From Chloroflexota bacterium (GTDB taxonomy: Bacteria > Chloroflexota > UBA5177), in contig QHBP01000415.1 of NCBI GenBank assembly GCA_003244175.1, forward strand, positions 179 to 43,959: DNA of 43,781 nt, read 5' to 3'. This document shows positions 8,693 through 18,063 of this stretch, piece by piece (position 1 is the stretch's first letter; each line of letters starts with the position of its first letter). The notes below the pieces were generated by a model. The model had not been told where the DNA came from. It did no database searches and saw nothing but the letters and a program-made list of their open reading frames with translations. The position numbers and the translations under genes are program-made.

Positions 8693-9250
8693 TCAAGCGC
8701 GTTCTGTGTACTGCCCGGTGCGCGTGTCCACTCTGATGCGTTCGCCCTCATTGACAAACAGCGGCACCTGAACCACGAGCCCGGTTTCCAACGTTGCCGG
8801 CTTAGTGCCGGCGTTGGCAGTATCGCCACGAAAGCCCGGGTCCGTCTGCGTCACCAGCAGCTCCACGTTAGCAGGGAGGTCGGCGCCGATAGGCTCATCC
8901 TGGTGCGTCAGGAGCTCGACGGTCTGGTTGTCCCTGAGGTAATTGACGACGTCGCCTAGAACGTCGGCGTCAATGGGCGTTTGCTCATACGTCGTGAGAT
9001 CCATGAAGTGGTACGTGGCGTCCTCGTGATACAGGTACTGAACGGACCTGCGATCCAGTATCGCGCGGCGGAACTTTTCGCCCGCCTGGAACGTCTTCTC
9101 CACCGTGCTTCCGGTCTTGAGATTACGCACCTTCATTCGCACCTGCGCGCTACCACGACCCATCTTGATGTGGTGGTGCTCGAGAACGGCCCATAGCTCA
9201 CCATCGAGCTCGATGGCCATTCCACGTTTTAAGTCACCGGTGGAGATCAT
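8693..9250 (-). CDS. efp: Translation elongation factor P
   Basis: A 185-residue EF-P, which binds ribosomes stalled at proline stretches. All three domains are present: the N-terminal KOW-like domain (MISTGDLKRGMAIELDGELW), the central OB domain (VQYLYHEDATYHFMDLTTYEQ) and the C-terminal domain with the signature GFRGDTANAGTKPATLETG. The tip that reaches the peptidyl-transferase centre reads KMGRGSA, so the residue often modified as Lys in other bacteria is Arg32, as in Thermus-type proteins. No modification enzyme gene is nearby. It lies just downstream of mltG and upstream of the accB-like gene. Confidence 0.96.
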   Translation of the reverse strand: MISTGDLKRGMAIELDGELWAVLEHHHIKMGRGSAQVRMKVRNLKTGSTVEKTFQAGEKFRRAILDRRSVQYLYHEDATYHFMDLTTYEQTPIDADVLGDVVNYLRDNQTVELLTHQDEPIGADLPANVELLVTQTDPGFRGDTANAGTKPATLETGLVVQVPLFVNEGERIRVDTRTGQYTERA

Positions 9251-9268
9251 CGATTCCCCGTTCCATGT

Positions 9269-10402
9269 CTAGTGCTGCGAAAACTTTTGGATGTTCGCGG
9301 TTTGCTCAGCCAGCGTGCGAGCGAACGCATGGTGCCCGTTCCCTCTGGCAACGAAGTACAGATAGGTCGTGTTGGCCGGCGATACCGCGGCGACAATGCT
9401 GGCTAATCCGGGGTTGGCGATTGGTCCGGGAGGCAGACCGGAGTGAATGTAGGTGTTGTAGGACAGCTGCAGCTGATATTGCTGCTGAGACGTCAAGACC
9501 GGCCACCACAGCCGCGGGCTCGCTGAAACTCCTCGCGTCCAGGGACGCCGGCTACCGAGAGAGTATTGAATCGTGGGATCGGCGTCCAGAAACATATGCA
9601 GCCGCAGCCGACTCGCGTAGACACCCGCTACAAGACGCCTCTCGTTGGGATCGGGAGTCTCGCGCTCCACAATCGAAGCGAGGGTCAACGCGTCATAGAT
9701 GGAGAGGCCGTGCTTGAGAGCCATCCGGCGCATCGAGCGGGTGAACTCCTGCGCCAGCTGTCTGACCATGACCTCCACGAATTGACGACCCGTGAAGTTG
9801 GGAGGAATCTTGTACGTACTCGGGAACAGGTATCCCTCAAGACTCGCGCCGCGCGGCTTGTCACTCAAGATGGAGTACGACAGGGTCGGATTGTCGACGG
9901 CGTGAAGAAAAGACGTGCCATCGATTCCATGTCGTTGCAGCACAGACGCTATCTGCTCCTTCCGGTAACCTTCTGGGATCGTAATTGTGATAGTCGGCGA
10001 GCGATACACGCTGAGAGCCGCCACCATCTCATCGATACTCATGTTTGGCCGAAGGGAGTACACTCCAACCTTCAGCTTGCTACCGAGACTGTGCAGCCTG
10101 GCGTCCAGCCGGAAGAGGAGCGCGTTATCGACGATACCCTGGCGGTGCAGGCGGTTGGCGATGGATGTCACCGTATCGCCGGACCCCACTCTCAGCGCAA
10201 TCGACCTGCTATCGCTTCCTTGCGCCTTATGAAGAGACCACACGGAGTACGTCACCAACCCCACGCTTCCGCATAGAGCAAGAATTAAGACCACAAATAT
10301 GAGTCTCCCCCAGACGCTCGAGTGGTATCTGGGGGCCCGGTACGCGGGCTGTCCGAGGAGCGGTCGCGCCCGGCGAGGTGCTACGGATCTGTGGGTCCTC
10401 AT
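9269..10402 (-). CDS. mltG: Endolytic murein transglycosylase MltG
   Basis: A 377-residue YceG/MltG family protein that cleaves nascent glycan strands at the membrane. A basic cytoplasmic start is followed by one transmembrane helix (about 33-56), a LysM-like segment (LRVGSGDTVTSIANRLHRQGI) and the catalytic domain. The catalytic motif LASIVERET is at about 241-249, with Glu246 as the likely catalytic acid. The family segments DADPTIQYSLG, YNTYIHSGLPPGPIANPG and TYLYFVARGNGHHAFARTLAEQ follow. It overlaps the upstream ruvX by four bases, giving the common alaS-ruvX-mltG order. Confidence 0.95.
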   Translation of the reverse strand: MRTHRSVAPRRARPLLGQPAYRAPRYHSSVWGRLIFVVLILALCGSVGLVTYSVWSLHKAQGSDSRSIALRVGSGDTVTSIANRLHRQGIVDNALLFRLDARLHSLGSKLKVGVYSLRPNMSIDEMVAALSVYRSPTITITIPEGYRKEQIASVLQRHGIDGTSFLHAVDNPTLSYSILSDKPRGASLEGYLFPSTYKIPPNFTGRQFVEVMVRQLAQEFTRSMRRMALKHGLSIYDALTLASIVERETPDPNERRLVAGVYASRLRLHMFLDADPTIQYSLGSRRPWTRGVSASPRLWWPVLTSQQQYQLQLSYNTYIHSGLPPGPIANPGLASIVAAVSPANTTYLYFVARGNGHHAFARTLAEQTANIQKFSQH

Positions 10403-10857
10403 CCACCCTCCTTGTATCGCACGTAATCCAGATACGACTGCAGAATCAGGGCGGCGGCTTCGGAGTCGATGCGCTGCTGGATTCCACGGGGTTTGCGACG
10501 CTGCTCGGTCATGCGGCGTGTCGCCTCGACAGTGCTCAGACGTTCGTCCCAGAGTGCCACGGGCAAACCTCGGGAGCCGAGCGCGCCGGCGAATTCGCGG
10601 GTCTTTTCTGCTTGCGGTCCTTCGCTTCCGTTCATATTTTTGGGAAGACCAACGACAACACCGGTTGCCTCATACTCGACCACGAGATCGACCATGTACT
10701 GCAGATCGCGTTCCCCGTCGCGCCGCCGGTACACTTCAACTGGAGAAGCGAGATAGCCGGTCGGATCGCTGACAGCGACACCGATACGGCGGTCCCCAAC
10801 GTCGAGGCCGACAAGCCTGAGGGTGCTGCCGTCGGCTAACGGCTGATCAAATACCAA
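10399..10857 (-). CDS. ruvX: Putative Holliday junction resolvase / pre-16S rRNA nuclease YqgF
   Basis: A 152-residue RNase H-like nuclease of the YqgF/RuvX family, implicated in maturation of the 16S rRNA 5' end. The first acidic strand is LVGLDVGDRRIGVAVSD, with Asp19 as a metal ligand. Next come VVVGLPKNMNGSEG, the strand with the second acidic residue (ALWDERLSTVEA) and the third (RIDSEAAALILQSYLD). The start is TTG at 10857, immediately after the alaS stop, with GGGAGAG in the alaS end as ribosome site. Confidence 0.93.
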   Translation of the reverse strand: MVFDQPLADGSTLRLVGLDVGDRRIGVAVSDPTGYLASPVEVYRRRDGERDLQYMVDLVVEYEATGVVVGLPKNMNGSEGPQAEKTREFAGALGSRGLPVALWDERLSTVEATRRMTEQRRKPRGIQQRIDSEAAALILQSYLDYVRYKEGG

Positions 10858-13485
10858 CTACTCTCCCGCTCGCCGCTTGATGATATCCAGGGCGGTCTGC
10901 AGGACGGCCTGCACATCGGACGCATCGCCCCCTCCGCCTTCGGCGAAGTCCGGTCGTCCACCAGCTCCGCCACCCGTTGGCCGAACAGCTTCACGCAATA
11001 TCGTGTTCGCATTGAAGCCGCGATCTCGTAGGTTGGACGTTACGGCCATGGTAAAGGCGGGTCTGCCCTCTACTACCGTAGCAAGAACCACGATGCCGCG
11101 GTCGATTTGCGCCTTCACCGCGTCCGTGGCCGCCTTGAGATAGTCCTTGCTGTCCGCCTCGATAACATGCGCCACAACCGTGAACCCATTGACGGCGATT
11201 CCCTCTCGCACTAGGAGATCGGCTTCCATGCGCGCCACTCGTCGGGTCAACGCGGACGCTCTCTTCTCAGTGTCCCGCAGCTCGACCGTCACCTGTTTCA
11301 CGCGATCGAGCACAGACTCTGGCCTCGTCTCGAGCGCCTCTGCGACGTCATGAATGCAGTCGCGCATGGCGACGAGGTGCATGTAGGCGGCAGCGCCAGC
11401 GAGTGCCTCGATCCGCCTGATTCCATTCCCGATGCCCGTCTCACTTGTTATGACAAGCAGCCCGATGTCGCCTGACATGGCGACATGCGTTCCACCGCAC
11501 AGCTCCTTGCTCCAATCGCCGATACTGACGACCCGCACGAGATCACCGTACTTCTCACCGAAGAGCGCCATCGCTCCCAGGCCGATTGCGTCCTCGTACG
11601 GCATCGTGTCCCTCCGCACGGGCAAGTTCGCCCAAATCGCGGCGTTGACTCGATCCTGGACGTCCCTCAGCTCTTCTTCGGTGACGGGGCGCGGCCAGCG
11701 AAAGTCGAAACGCAGTCGATCGGGCGCGACCAGCGAACCCGCCTGCGTAGCTTCTGGTCCGAGGACCTCCTGGAGAGCTTTGTGCAGAAGATGAGTACCG
11801 GAATGATGAGGGAGGATATGGAGCCTGCGCTCGGTGTCCACCTCTGCCTCTACCGCGTCGCCTACCGACAGCACACCCGCCTGGACTCGGGCGTTGTGGA
11901 CGATCAGCGAGGCGATCGGACGCTGGGTATCGAGCACTTCCGCTATTCCGGCGTCCGCCCGAACTGCTCCCGCGTCCCCAACCTGACCTCCAGATTCGGC
12001 ATAGAAAGGCGTTGCCGCGAGGATGATCTCGATCTCATCTCCCGCCTCGGCTCGCGGAATCGGATGCCCGTCGGCAACCAGAGCAACGATCTCGGTCGCG
12101 GTTCGCAGCTCGTCATACCCTCTGAAAACTGTGGGCTCGTTGTCCTCCGCGATCGCTGCGTAGCTCTCTGGCGACGTGCCTCCCGCTACATATCTACGTC
12201 CCTCCTTGCCTCGTCGGCGCTGCTCGCGCAGAGCGTCGTCAAACGCATCGCGGTCAACAGAAAGCTTGCGCTCCGATGCCAGCTCCATGGTGATCTCGAG
12301 CGGGAATCCGTGGGTGTCGTAGAGTGTAAAGGCGTCGCGGCCGGAGATACCGAGGCCCGCTCGCTCCGCTTCGGTCGCCAGCTGCTCGAAAATGGACAGC
12401 CCTCTTGACAGCGTCAGGAGGAATCGAGCCTCCTCCTGCGCCACCACCTGGATGATTCGGCTCCGGCGTTGGTCCAGCTCGGTCCAGTAGCCCGCGAGAT
12501 TGTCGATGACTGCTTCCACGGGTTTGGCGAGGAAGGGCCGATCGATGCCCATCATGCGGCCTCGTAGCACGGCACGGCGAATGAGTCGGCGCAGCACGTA
12601 TCCACGGCTCTCCGACGCTGGAATCACCCCGTCCGCGATCATGAATGTCACCGCCCGGCTGTGGTCCGAGATGATACGGAGCGATCGGTCGGTGGCGGCA
12701 TCGGTGCGATATCCGACCCCCGCGAGCTCAGTTGCCGAGCGGATGATTGGCTGAAACAGATCGGAGTCGTACAGAGACTCCACACCTTGAACAACCATCG
12801 TCAGGCGCTCCAATCCCATGCCCGTGTCGATATTGTTCCAGGGGAGCTTTCGCCTGACGCCCGTTTCCTCTTGGAAGAACGTCATGAACACGTTGTTCCA
12901 GATCTCGAGGAAACGTTCACAACATTCATTCTCCGGTCGACAGTTGGGATCGCCGCAGCCGTGCTCGACGCCACGATCGTAAAAGATCTCGGAGTCGGGC
13001 CCGCATGGGCCGACAGGACCCTGGTCCCACCAATTTTCCGATGTCTCGCCGATTCGGTCGGGAGCCATTCCGGTGTCAATCCAGGCCTGTCTGGCCTCGC
13101 CGTCACCAGGGTACACCGTCGCCCACCAGCGATCGACGGGGACCTTTAGACGCTGCGTCAAGAACTCCCAGGTGAAGGCGATGGACTCGCGTTTGAAGTA
13201 ATCACCGATCGAGAAATTTCCGAGCATCTCGAGGAAAGTCAGGTGCGAGTCGTCACCCACTTCGTCAATATCCACAGTACGGATGCCCTTTTGTACGTTG
13301 ACGATGCGCCGGCTGGGAGGATCTTCCCTGCCGAGAAAGTACGGAATCATCTGCTGCATCCCGGCAATGGTAAAGAGCGTCGTGATCGCAGGGTCCGAGG
13401 GTACCAAGGACATGCTGGGGAAACGCAGATGTCCGCGCTCCTCGAAGTAGTCGAGGAATGCCTGCCGGATCTCTTCACTTTTCAC
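10858..13485 (-). CDS. alaS: Alanine--tRNA ligase
   Basis: An 875-residue alanyl-tRNA synthetase of normal length. The catalytic core begins with EEIRQAFLDYFEERGHLRFPSMSLVPSDP and includes the class II motifs. The editing domain has the HSGTHLLHKAL and CGGTH metal sites. The C-terminal domain ends GGRPDFAEGGG. The GTG at 13485 is chosen because it gives the family N-terminus and has AGGGAG eight bases upstream. The frame stays open for 69 more codons, but those residues match nothing in AlaRS. It heads the minus-strand run alaS-ruvX-mltG-efp-accB-like-xseA-xseB. Confidence 0.96.
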   Translation of the reverse strand: MKSEEIRQAFLDYFEERGHLRFPSMSLVPSDPAITTLFTIAGMQQMIPYFLGREDPPSRRIVNVQKGIRTVDIDEVGDDSHLTFLEMLGNFSIGDYFKRESIAFTWEFLTQRLKVPVDRWWATVYPGDGEARQAWIDTGMAPDRIGETSENWWDQGPVGPCGPDSEIFYDRGVEHGCGDPNCRPENECCERFLEIWNNVFMTFFQEETGVRRKLPWNNIDTGMGLERLTMVVQGVESLYDSDLFQPIIRSATELAGVGYRTDAATDRSLRIISDHSRAVTFMIADGVIPASESRGYVLRRLIRRAVLRGRMMGIDRPFLAKPVEAVIDNLAGYWTELDQRRSRIIQVVAQEEARFLLTLSRGLSIFEQLATEAERAGLGISGRDAFTLYDTHGFPLEITMELASERKLSVDRDAFDDALREQRRRGKEGRRYVAGGTSPESYAAIAEDNEPTVFRGYDELRTATEIVALVADGHPIPRAEAGDEIEIILAATPFYAESGGQVGDAGAVRADAGIAEVLDTQRPIASLIVHNARVQAGVLSVGDAVEAEVDTERRLHILPHHSGTHLLHKALQEVLGPEATQAGSLVAPDRLRFDFRWPRPVTEEELRDVQDRVNAAIWANLPVRRDTMPYEDAIGLGAMALFGEKYGDLVRVVSIGDWSKELCGGTHVAMSGDIGLLVITSETGIGNGIRRIEALAGAAAYMHLVAMRDCIHDVAEALETRPESVLDRVKQVTVELRDTEKRASALTRRVARMEADLLVREGIAVNGFTVVAHVIEADSKDYLKAATDAVKAQIDRGIVVLATVVEGRPAFTMAVTSNLRDRGFNANTILREAVRPTGGGAGGRPDFAEGGGGDASDVQAVLQTALDIIKRRAGE

Positions 13486-13520
13486 GACACGGGCTCCCTG
13501 ACGGCCATTGACACGGGCAG

Positions 13521-13529
13521 ATTGTACCA
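13521..13529 (-). promoter_or_regulatory. Extended -10 element upstream of alaS
   Basis: Read on the minus strand, TGGTACAAT is an extended -10 box about 36 bases before the GTG start of alaS. The -35 region at the usual spacing is poor. It would drive the alaS-to-xseB run. Confidence 0.4.
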
Positions 13530-13586
13530 GACAGTAAAGGCTATGACTTGACACGTATGCCAAAGTGGCGTCGTTGGCTTCGGCGG

Positions 13587-13844
13587 TCAGCTCGCCTCCG
13601 GGGTCCCGGCTTGAAAGGCCTCGAACTGCGCCCGCAAGCGCTTCTGGGTCATCTCGCCCGCCTGGCGGCCTTCGGCTTGCGCCTTTTGCCACCGTATCCT
13701 GGCAGTTTGAAGGCGGCCACCCAAGCTCTGCGGGTCCGCCGGAGGAGAAAGTGGCGCATCCGTCCCGGGCTCGGACAGGAGGTATCCTCCCATCCCCGCA
13801 CTGCCCAGCGCTAACCCGATAATCAACATCAGCAGCTTGATCAT
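13587..13844 (-). CDS. Small single-pass membrane protein with a charged helical tail, 85 aa
   Basis: An N-terminal hydrophobic segment (MIKLLMLIIGLALGSAGMGGYLL) is followed by a Pro-rich linker and a charged helix (RLQTARIRWQKAQAEGRQAGEMTQKRLRAQFEAF). The shape resembles small membrane-anchored coiled-coil proteins; no family is recognised. Two ATG codons are possible. The one at 13850 abuts the AGGAGGG ribosome site with no spacing. The one at 13844 is six bases away, which fixes the start there. It lies 29 bases after rpe and may end the pentose phosphate operon. Confidence 0.65.
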   Translation of the reverse strand: MIKLLMLIIGLALGSAGMGGYLLSEPGTDAPLSPPADPQSLGGRLQTARIRWQKAQAEGRQAGEMTQKRLRAQFEAFQAGTPEAS

Positions 13845-13873
13845 TGTCATCCCTCCTCTTGTCGATCGTTTCC

Positions 13874-14605
13874 CTAGTGTGGCACGCCGGCTGCCGGTCG
13901 CAACCCCCGGGAAGCGGCCCTCCTCAGGGCCTCGATGGAGGCGGAGACACCCGTTTCGGACTGATAGACAGACGTGCCGGCGACAAGGACCCGAGCCCCT
14001 GCCTGTACTACCTGTTCCGCGGTCTCAAACGTGACTCCACCGTCGACCTCCAGCTCGGCGGCGTCCTCCCGTCGATCAATCGTCCGACGAAGCGCCGATA
14101 TCTTTCGCAGCATGGGGCTGATGAACTTCTGACCGCCGAAGCCGGGGTTGACCGTCATGACGAGAATGAGGTCGGCGATGTCAAGGACCTCCTCAACAGC
14201 TATCCAGTGCGTCGCAGGGTTGATTGCCACACCCGCTCGGCAGCCGGCGTCATGAATCTGCTGCATCGTCCGGTATAGGTGGGGCGATACCTCGCAGTGC
14301 ACTATGATCACATCCGTGCCCGCGTCTGCAAACGCTTGCACGTAACGCTCGGGCTCGACGACCATCAGGTGCGCCTCCAGGGGCATGGAGGTTGCGGTCC
14401 GAATCGCCCGCACGACGGGCGGCCCGATCGTGATGTTGGGAACGAAGCGGCCGTCCATGACGTCGATGTGCAGGCGATCTCCGCCGCCTCTCTCTGCCTC
14501 CCCGACCGCGTCGCCCAGCTTCAAAAAGTTACTGGCCAGGATGGATGGGGCGATCTGAATGGAGGATACCGTGGATGCGGTCTCCCGCCTTTGCTCCACC
14601 GTCAC
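13874..14605 (-). CDS. rpe: Ribulose-phosphate 3-epimerase
   Basis: A 243-residue TIM-barrel enzyme that interconverts ribulose 5-phosphate and xylulose 5-phosphate. The motifs are clear: IAPSILASNFLKLGD, LHIDVMDGRFVPNITIGP (metal ligands), LEAHLMVVEPERY, ILVMTVNPGFGGQKFI and ELEVDGGV. The start is taken as GTG at 14605, overlapping the pgl stop by four bases. A second GTG at 14599 is better spaced from the AAGGA sequence, so the start is uncertain by two residues. It is the last recognised pentose phosphate gene of the operon. Confidence 0.95.
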   Translation of the reverse strand: MTVEQRRETASTVSSIQIAPSILASNFLKLGDAVGEAERGGGDRLHIDVMDGRFVPNITIGPPVVRAIRTATSMPLEAHLMVVEPERYVQAFADAGTDVIIVHCEVSPHLYRTMQQIHDAGCRAGVAINPATHWIAVEEVLDIADLILVMTVNPGFGGQKFISPMLRKISALRRTIDRREDAAELEVDGGVTFETAEQVVQAGARVLVAGTSVYQSETGVSASIEALRRAASRGLRPAAGVPH

Positions 14606-15366
14606 ACTTCCTTGGGGCGCGCGTTCAGACCTGAGGCGGCCCGCTCGTCGAGGAACCATAGCAACTTTCCGTCAGCCGGATGAATTCCGGACGCCGGTAG
14701 GTCGCTCTTGCCCGACATCACCTCCGAAACGCGCTCGGCCTTGTCGGAGCCCTGGACAAGGAAGCTCACGCGCCTGGCGGCGTTTATGAGCGGATAGGTG
14801 AAAGAAATCCGCCAGGTCTTCATCGACTCCACGTAGTTCGCTACGATCAGCTTATCCCGCTCGCTCAGACCCTCTGAGCCGGGAAAGAGCGACGCTGTAT
14901 GCCCGTCCGGACCGAGCCCGAGAAGGATCACGTCGAACATCGGGATGACGCCGGCGGACACATTGAACGCGCGTCGCAAAGTCTCCTCATACAGCTCCGC
15001 GGCCCTCTCCGGCGTGACGCTTTCCGTCTCGACGCGGTACACAGACCGTTCGGGCACCGGGATATGGGAAAGCAAACTCTCACGCGCCATACCATAGTTA
15101 CTTTCCGAAGAGGTGGGCGGCACGAATCGCTCGTCTCCGAAAAATACGTGCACGCGCGACCAGTCGACAGTGTCTCGCAGCGGCGGCTCCGCCAGATGCG
15201 AGTAGACGGGTCGTGGAGTACTCCCGCCCGATAGTGCCCAGTAGAAGGTTCCTCGTTCGCGCACGGCTTCCCGCGCTCGTTCCGTCACCCAATGCGCGAC
15301 CTCTCTGGCCATCGTGTGAGCATCCGGAAACACCAAAGTCTCGGTTTGCGCAGGTCGTGTGGTCAT
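14602..15366 (-). CDS. pgl: 6-phosphogluconolactonase
   Basis: A 254-residue SOL/DevB-type lactonase that hydrolyses 6-phosphogluconolactone made by Zwf. Signatures are FYWALSGGSTPRPVYSHL (about 41-58), VHVFFGDERFVPPTSSESNYGMARESLL, and VILLGLGPDGHTASLFPGS with the catalytic His. It overlaps opcA upstream by four bases (ATGA) and rpe downstream by four bases, so translation of the three is coupled. Confidence 0.95.
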   Translation of the reverse strand: MTTRPAQTETLVFPDAHTMAREVAHWVTERAREAVRERGTFYWALSGGSTPRPVYSHLAEPPLRDTVDWSRVHVFFGDERFVPPTSSESNYGMARESLLSHIPVPERSVYRVETESVTPERAAELYEETLRRAFNVSAGVIPMFDVILLGLGPDGHTASLFPGSEGLSERDKLIVANYVESMKTWRISFTYPLINAARRVSFLVQGSDKAERVSEVMSGKSDLPASGIHPADGKLLWFLDERAASGLNARPKEV

Positions 15367-16511
15367 GTTGTCACCCAGGCCTGGCGCCCCGCGAGCCGGC
15401 TCGCCATCTCCACAATGTGGCCGTACACCGTGTCCTGGCCTGCCATCTCCAGCTCGTCGCCAAGGATCTCCGCCTCGTCCTTGGAAGCGATCGGAACCAC
15501 TCGTGTGATCTCGTTCCGCTCGTGGATGTGAACGCTGGCGCGCCCATTCTCAGAGTTCTCCATGCGCTCGACCTTGAAGCGCGCAGGCGGCAGGTCTTGC
15601 GGTTGCGACACCATCTCGAGTGCGCAGAGGCGTCCGGCCAGGCCTGAACCGTGGTCACGAAACTGAATCTGGATCGGGATCACGCGGTCACCTTGCGTAA
15701 CAGCCAGCTCGACGTCACGGTCGATCACGTTGTCCATGGTCGTTTCCGGGTCCCATCCGAGCTGCCGCGCCGTCCAGCCGACAAGAAGGAGCACCCCGGC
15801 CGTCACGCGATGTAGGTCATTGCCGCCCCCACCACACTCGATGCGAACCGAGCGAACATTGCTGGCATACGGGAGGTAGATTGGCGGATCAAAAAACTGT
15901 GCGACAATTTCGCGCCACTGCGCTAAGCGCGCCCAGTGAATGTCATTCACGCCCTGATTGAGCGTGCAAACCCGCACGAGGTTGGCAAGGCCGTCTCCCG
16001 GGGAGATGAACTCCGCCGAGTCGACGATCAGCTGACTAGCGACATGCAACAAGCGATGGAATTTCCGGTGCCCGAAGGGCGGCTGCCCGGGCCACCAGAG
16101 GTACGTCGGGAGCTCCGGCATCATGAGAGGAATCGACAGACTTGCGACGTGATCCGCGGTTCTCCCCCGAGCGGTGACAAGAAGCTGCTCATGGCCGAGC
16201 CTTCTATCTCCGACCGTGTGACACTGTACTGCCATTTCCACATCGACGGTGGACTTGGACGCGTATCGGTCGGCGATAAGGATGATGGCACGCGAAGGTT
16301 GTCGCTGCGACAGCTTGCTCAGGCTGTCCGCGATGCTTCTCGCATTGTCCTCGCTCTCGGTGTACACGAGGAGGTTGTAGAGGCTCGTCCGCACTGCGTG
16401 CGCCTGGTTGTTCTTCCCGGCCAGGCCGGTCCAGAGGCAAGAAAGCTGCCTCTCAATGGTCGTCACGTCCACGTCCGTGCCCTTCCAAGTCGCGCGTGCC
16501 GGCTCCGCCAC
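15363..16511 (-). CDS. opcA: Glucose-6-phosphate dehydrogenase assembly protein OpcA
   Basis: A 382-residue OpcA-family protein, known in cyanobacteria and actinobacteria as an assembly or redox-dependent activator of glucose-6-phosphate dehydrogenase. Family segments include DVTTIERQLSCLW near the start, RTSLYNLLVYTES, HPSR-type QPSRAIILIADRYA, LSIPLMMPELPTYLWWPGQPPF and AEFISPGDGLANL. The GTG at 16511 starts two bases after the zwf stop. An alternative GTG at 16472 has a GGAAGGG site seven bases upstream and would shorten the protein by 13 residues. Its place directly after zwf supports the function. Confidence 0.9.
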   Translation of the reverse strand: MAEPARATWKGTDVDVTTIERQLSCLWTGLAGKNNQAHAVRTSLYNLLVYTESEDNARSIADSLSKLSQRQPSRAIILIADRYASKSTVDVEMAVQCHTVGDRRLGHEQLLVTARGRTADHVASLSIPLMMPELPTYLWWPGQPPFGHRKFHRLLHVASQLIVDSAEFISPGDGLANLVRVCTLNQGVNDIHWARLAQWREIVAQFFDPPIYLPYASNVRSVRIECGGGGNDLHRVTAGVLLLVGWTARQLGWDPETTMDNVIDRDVELAVTQGDRVIPIQIQFRDHGSGLAGRLCALEMVSQPQDLPPARFKVERMENSENGRASVHIHERNEITRVVPIASKDEAEILGDELEMAGQDTVYGHIVEMASRLAGRQAWVTT

Positions 16512-16513
16512 GG

Positions 16514-18061
16514 CTACACCTGCCTCCACGAGCGGCCGTCGCAGCTCATGAGTTTGGCAGCGGCCTCTGGGCCCCATGTTCCAGCCGCGTAATTGGGAAA
16601 AGCCGAGGGCTGTTGCCCCTGCCAGTACTGGAGGATGGGGGTAATGATTGACCACTCGGCCTCCACTTCATCTCGGCGCGTGAAGAGCGTCGAGTCGCCC
16701 AGCATCACATCATGCAACAGGCGCTCATACGCCTCAGGCGATTGGCGGGCAAACGACGAGCCGTACAGGAAGTCCATATGCACCGGCTGAATCTCGATGC
16801 CCTGACCGGGCACCTTTGCCACGAATTTCAGGGACATGCCCTCGTCCGGCTGGATGCGCATCGCAAGGACATTTGGTGTCATGCTGTTTGCATCCAGGTG
16901 CTGGAAGAGTGCGAGAGGAGCGCGCTTGAACGAGACGGCTATCTCCGTTTCTTTCTTCGGCAGACGCTTACCGTGTCGTAGATAGAACGGGACGCCGGCC
17001 CAGCGCCAGTTGTCGACGTATGTCTTGAGGGCAACGTACGTCTCGGTCGACGATTCCGGATTGACGCCAGCCTCGGACCGGTAGCCCGGGACATCCTTGC
17101 CCCCGATCCAACCCGGGCCGTACTGGCCGCGCACAATATTCCGCGAGAATGCTTCCTCACTGAACGGCACAACTGCCCGCAACACCTTGACCTTCTCATC
17201 CCGCACCGCGTTTGCGTCGAGCGCGACAGGAGGCTCCATGGCCGTAAGCGTCAGCAGCTGGAGCATATGACTCTGGACCATGTCGCGCAGGGCACCTGCG
17301 CCCTCGTAGTACCCGCCGCGGCGGTCGATCCCAAGGTCCTCCGCCACCGTGATCTGGACGCTATCCACGTAGCTTCGATTCCATATTGGTTCAAAAAGAC
17401 CATTCGCGAAACGAAAGACCAGGATGTTCTGGACGGTCTCTTTCCCGAGGTAGTGATCGATGCGATAAATCTGGTCCTCGTGAAAAACCTGAAGCAGGTC
17501 ACGATTCAGCGTCTGCGCGCTGGTCAGGTCGAACCCAAAGGGTTTCTCGACGACGATACGTGTCCAGTGCTCGCCCGTCGCCGACGGCGTGACCAACCCG
17601 GCTTCTCCGAGCATGTGCGTAATTTGCGAGATGACAGTCGGAGGTGTCGCCAGGTAATAGATGCAGTTCCCCTGGGTTCCGCGTTCATGATCGATGCGGT
17701 CCAGCAGATCCGCTAGCTGCTTGTAACACTTCGCGTCCCCGAAATCTGCTTGCAGGAAGAACAATCCCTCGGCAAAGCTGTTCCAGACCTCGGCGTTGGT
17801 TCGGCCGTGCCGGGAATAAGTGTTGACGGCGTCGCGCAAATCTTGTCGGAAGTCCTCGTGCTCGTGGTCCTGTCGGGCAAAGCCGACGATCGAAAAGCCA
17901 TGGGGCAGCAGATGGTCGATCCCAAGGTTATAGAGCGCCGGAATCAGCTTCCGGTGGGCTAGATCTCCGGTAGCGCCCATTATGACGACGGTGCATGGAT
18001 CCGGCGTGCGCCGGCTCTGCGAGCCCGCACGCAGCGGGTTCTCCTGTACCTGCGTCTCGAT
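16514..18061 (-). CDS. zwf: Glucose-6-phosphate 1-dehydrogenase, apparent AUC start
   Basis: This enzyme oxidises glucose 6-phosphate with NAD(P)+, the entry to the oxidative pentose phosphate pathway. Visible motifs are [21 protein letters not shown] (nucleotide binding), [12 protein letters not shown], the active-site RIDHYLGKE and [11 protein letters not shown]. The reading frame has no ATG, GTG or TTG between the tkt stop and the nucleotide-binding motif. The best start is AUC at 18061-18059. It lies two bases after the tkt stop, with GGGAGGAA six bases upstream, and gives 515 residues, the normal family length. The next canonical codons upstream (18211, 18208, 18202) lie deep inside tkt and add about 50 unrelated residues. 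A sequencing error remains possible. Confidence 0.93.
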   Translation of the reverse strand: METQVQENPLRAGSQSRRTPDPCTVVIMGATGDLAHRKLIPALYNLGIDHLLPHGFSIVGFARQDHEHEDFRQDLRDAVNTYSRHGRTNAEVWNSFAEGLFFLQADFGDAKCYKQLADLLDRIDHERGTQGNCIYYLATPPTVISQITHMLGEAGLVTPSATGEHWTRIVVEKPFGFDLTSAQTLNRDLLQVFHEDQIYRIDHYLGKETVQNILVFRFANGLFEPIWNRSYVDSVQITVAEDLGIDRRGGYYEGAGALRDMVQSHMLQLLTLTAMEPPVALDANAVRDEKVKVLRAVVPFSEEAFSRNIVRGQYGPGWIGGKDVPGYRSEAGVNPESSTETYVALKTYVDNWRWAGVPFYLRHGKRLPKKETEIAVSFKRAPLALFQHLDANSMTPNVLAMRIQPDEGMSLKFVAKVPGQGIEIQPVHMDFLYGSSFARQSPEAYERLLHDVMLGDSTLFTRRDEVEAEWSIITPILQYWQGQQPSAFPNYAAGTWGPEAAAKLMSCDGRSWRQV

Positions 18062-18063
18062 CT

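Noticed and set aside
11485-12408. 307-codon open frame on the plus strand
   Set aside because: It is antisense to the well-supported alaS gene and its translation has no domain or hydrophobic pattern. Long shadows are expected in GC-rich DNA.
13486-13692. 69-residue N-terminal extension of alaS
   Set aside because: It overlaps the probable promoter and the neighbouring small membrane protein gene, and has no AlaRS similarity. GTG at 13485 has a good ribosome site.
16512-16655. N-terminal extension of opcA into zwf
   Set aside because: The added residues overlap zwf coding sequence and match no OpcA protein; GTG at 16511 fits the family and the operon spacing.
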